DNA of 15,464 bases, from NCBI GenBank assembly GCA_021813225.1, contig JAKALH010000021.1, positions 1 to 15,464 of the forward strand, read 5' to 3'. The notes beneath the pieces were generated by a model. That model searched no databases. It saw only the letters and a list, made by a program, of their open reading frames with translations, and was not told the origin of the DNA. The position numbers and the translations under genes were made by a program. Positions 13,482 through 15,464 of this stretch are shown piece after piece. Within the stretch, counting starts at the first letter, position 1. The number at the start of each line of letters is the position of its first letter. The DNA is from Chloroflexota bacterium. Lineage in GTDB: Bacteria; Chloroflexota; Anaerolineae; J036; Brachytrichaceae.

Positions 13482-15236
13482 TCAGCGCGGCTGGTACACC
13501 ACGCTCACCCTGGTGCCTTCACCCGGCTCAGAATGGATTTCGACGTCGGCGCCGATAGTCAAGGCGCGTTCGCGTATCCCTGTCAGACCGAAACCGCCTG
13601 AGACAGCATTTGTCGTATGCCGGCTGGTCGTGTCGTGATGCGCCGGTTCTGGCGGAAATCCGTCACCATCGTCCTCTATGCTCAACCTGATGCCGCCGGA
13701 CGGTATCATGCTCAATGTAATCATCACGTGCGCGGGCTGCGCATGGCGCAATGCATTTGTCAGCGCTTCCTGCGCAATCCGGTACAGCGCCAGCTCCACA
13801 TCGGGTTTCAGGCGTGCAACCTGTCCACTGGTGTTGAAGGTGACCTGGCACAACGGCGAATTCCCCGTCGTCTGAGCTTCAAAGGCCAGGCGTTCCAGAG
13901 CCGCGGTCAATCCGGCTTCGTCCAGATAGATCGGCCGCAGCGCCCGGCTGAACCGCCGCACCCCATCGATGGTTTGTAATACCGCCCCGCGCAACTCTTC
14001 CAGCCGGGAAGCGGTTTGCGGTTGATCGCTGCCGATGGCCTGGCGCATCTGCTGGATGCGCTGGCTGAGTACGATCAGATTCTGGATGGTGTCGTCGTGC
14101 AGTTCGCGCGCCAGGCGCTTACGCTCGATCTCCTGGGTTTCGGTCACGGCATGGGCATAGTTCCGCATGCGCTCGCGGTCCGACTGAATCTGCTCGGACA
14201 TCTCCCGCAGCGTGCTCTGCAACTGTTCGATCTCCTCGATGCCGTGTACGGGCTGTTTGAGCGCGTTGAGATCGCCTTCGCCGGTTTTACGGGCCTGCAG
14301 GTCAAGCTGCTGCAGCGGTTGTACGATGCGGCGCAGCCCGAACGTAACAGCCAGCATCGCCAGCAGAAGCACCGGCAAAGTGATCAGGGGCATCGCCAGC
14401 GAATAACGCATCAGCGGATCCAGCACAGCCTCCCAGGGTTCCTCAATGATGATCCCCAGACCGGTCTGACCTTTGCTCGATACAATCGGCGCGTAGGAAA
14501 TGACATGTTCTTCGCCGCTGGCCGGATCCGGACGGTATAGAACGCCGCTTTCACCGCGCAACGCTTCGGCAACGCCGGGATGCGCCTGCACATCACTGTG
14601 CACCAGTTCCGGTTGCGTATCCGCCAGCGCCCGGCCGCCTGCGCTGAACAGAAAAGCATTCAGCGTTGTGGTCGCGGCGTTGGTCGGGTTGACCAGGGCG
14701 TTGAACTGCAAGGCATCGATCGGATATAACCCGATAGCGGTGACGGTGCGTGTGCGATCCTGCGCCCGCAGGACAAAGTCCCGCTTCCACACGCCGATGC
14801 GCGAATCGAGCGCGCCTGAAACCGGCCACCAGGAGCGTATCTGTGCAGGGGAAAGCGGCCATTGCGCCGGACCGCCGTAATAGGCGATGATGGCGCCCGA
14901 GGCGTCAACCATCGCTACGCCGTCGGGAAATTCTGAAGCGATGTCGCCGCTGGATGCAAGGCTATCCGTGATATTCATTCGATGGGAAGGCCCGGCCGTT
15001 TCCCGCGCCACCATTTCGGCGTAAGACTGCAGCGCACTGGTTTTATGCTCAAAGACCGTGCTGATCGCGCCGGCGGCGGCCACTATGGCGCGCGTGTCTC
15101 GCTCGCCAATCAGCCGGCGCATCGCCTGCTGGTGCAGCGCGATGCTTCCAAAGGATATGACGCCCAGAATCAGCGTCAAAGGCAGGACGGTCAGGATCAG
15201 CAGTTGAGCAGTGACGCCGCGCAGTAACCGGCTCAT
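13482..15236 (-). CDS. Sensor histidine kinase, NarL-type (HisKA_3) with extracellular sensor domain
   Basis: This 584-aa membrane kinase senses an external signal and phosphorylates its partner regulator. Order: TM1 at about 9-31, an extracellular region (~32-272) that looks like a Cache-type sensor, TM2 at about 275-300, a HAMP-like linker (RRIVQPLQQLDLQARKTGEG), a coiled coil, and the HisKA_3 dimerisation helix with phospho-acceptor H380 in ARELHDDTIQNL. The ATPase domain has N494 in ALTNALRHA, the DDGDGF box and GGFGLTGIRERA, so all catalytic boxes are intact. The ATG overlaps the TGA of the upstream response regulator gene (ATGA), indicating translational coupling and a cognate pair. It ends at 13482, 93 bases before the unknown Cys/His protein gene. 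The ligand cannot be predicted. Confidence 0.93.
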   Translation of the reverse strand: MSRLLRGVTAQLLILTVLPLTLILGVISFGSIALHQQAMRRLIGERDTRAIVAAAGAISTVFEHKTSALQSYAEMVARETAGPSHRMNITDSLASSGDIASEFPDGVAMVDASGAIIAYYGGPAQWPLSPAQIRSWWPVSGALDSRIGVWKRDFVLRAQDRTRTVTAIGLYPIDALQFNALVNPTNAATTTLNAFLFSAGGRALADTQPELVHSDVQAHPGVAEALRGESGVLYRPDPASGEEHVISYAPIVSSKGQTGLGIIIEEPWEAVLDPLMRYSLAMPLITLPVLLLAMLAVTFGLRRIVQPLQQLDLQARKTGEGDLNALKQPVHGIEEIEQLQSTLREMSEQIQSDRERMRNYAHAVTETQEIERKRLARELHDDTIQNLIVLSQRIQQMRQAIGSDQPQTASRLEELRGAVLQTIDGVRRFSRALRPIYLDEAGLTAALERLAFEAQTTGNSPLCQVTFNTSGQVARLKPDVELALYRIAQEALTNALRHAQPAHVMITLSMIPSGGIRLSIEDDGDGFPPEPAHHDTTSRHTTNAVSGGFGLTGIRERALTIGADVEIHSEPGEGTRVSVVYQPR

Positions 15237-15464
15237 CGCTCATCAAGCTTGATCAGATTCTGGCGCAGCCCGATCATGACGGCGTCCGTGCGGCTTTGCG
15301 CCTGTAACTTGCCGAAGATATTCGCCAGATGTCCCTGCACGGTGCGGTCACTGATGCCAAGCTGAGCGGCGATGGCTTTGTTAGTGTATCCCCCGGCGAC
15401 CAGCCGCAGTATGTCCAGCTCGCGGGCCGTCAGCGCCTCCGGCTGCGGCTCCGGTCGGCCGGGG
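15233..15464 (-). CDS. NarL/FixJ-type response regulator, C-terminal DNA-binding part (5' truncated by window)
   Basis: Seventy-six residues are visible, ending at TGA 15235-15233; the receiver domain lies beyond the window. The segment ALTARELDILRLVAGGYTNK followed by AIAAQLGISDRTVQGHLANI is a LuxR-type helix-turn-helix with all hallmark positions (the LT.RE opening, the G-x-T/S-N-K-x-I-A core and the TV..H recognition helix). The stop codon overlaps the start of the sensor kinase gene by an ATGA, so the two form a classical two-component operon. Its targets are unknown; the adjacent unknown membrane protein gene is a natural candidate. Confidence 0.92.
   Translation of the reverse strand, partial: PGRPEPQPEALTARELDILRLVAGGYTNKAIAAQLGISDRTVQGHLANIFGKLQAQSRTDAVMIGLRQNLIKLDER

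Overview
The window looks like a chromosomal segment of a GC-rich free-living bacterium. Gene style (a COG4587/COG3694 ABC-2 permease pair, many carbohydrate-active enzymes, a NarL-type two-component system) would fit the Chloroflexota (Anaerolineae-like), but this is a family-level impression. No rRNA, tRNA, CRISPR array or complete mobile element was seen.

Layout. (1) 1-1341, +: C-terminal part of a large SF2 helicase with a DUF1998 zinc-cysteine domain, cut by the window edge and visibly less GC-rich than the rest. (2) 1573-3108, +: a cytosolic type I sulfatase. (3) 3205-3950, -: a GAF-domain signalling gene broken by a one-base frameshift and cut short. (4) 6842-4132, -: four genes for exported or membrane-anchored products: a coiled-coil, Gln/Pro-rich protein, an unlisted 54-aa membrane peptide, and two tandem GH16 beta-glucanases. 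(5) 7216-9687, +: a GH78 alpha-L-rhamnosidase with its own promoter, strong ribosome binding site and terminator, divergent from region 4; the divergent intergenic region holds a perfect 15-bp palindrome. (6) 9770-10501: two different IS3-family right-end remnants joined head to head. (7) 10839-12444, +: two ABC-2 permeases with no ATPase nearby, behind a promoter that predicts an almost leaderless mRNA. (8) 15464-12465, -: NarL-type response regulator (partial), its sensor kinase (ATGA overlap), then a conserved membrane-anchored protein of unknown function with a Cys/His cluster.

How the genes may fit together: the secreted GH16 enzymes would cut beta-1,3-glucan-like polymers outside the cell, while the sulfatase and rhamnosidase lack signal peptides and would act on imported sulfated or rhamnose-containing oligosaccharides. 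No sugar importer is present, so this is a loose saccharolytic neighbourhood, not a complete utilisation locus. I found no convincing new multi-gene system. The strongest leads are the small membrane peptide, the possible ATT start codon of one GH16 gene, the head-to-head IS right ends, the near-leaderless orphan permease operon, and the unknown Cys/His protein beside the two-component system.
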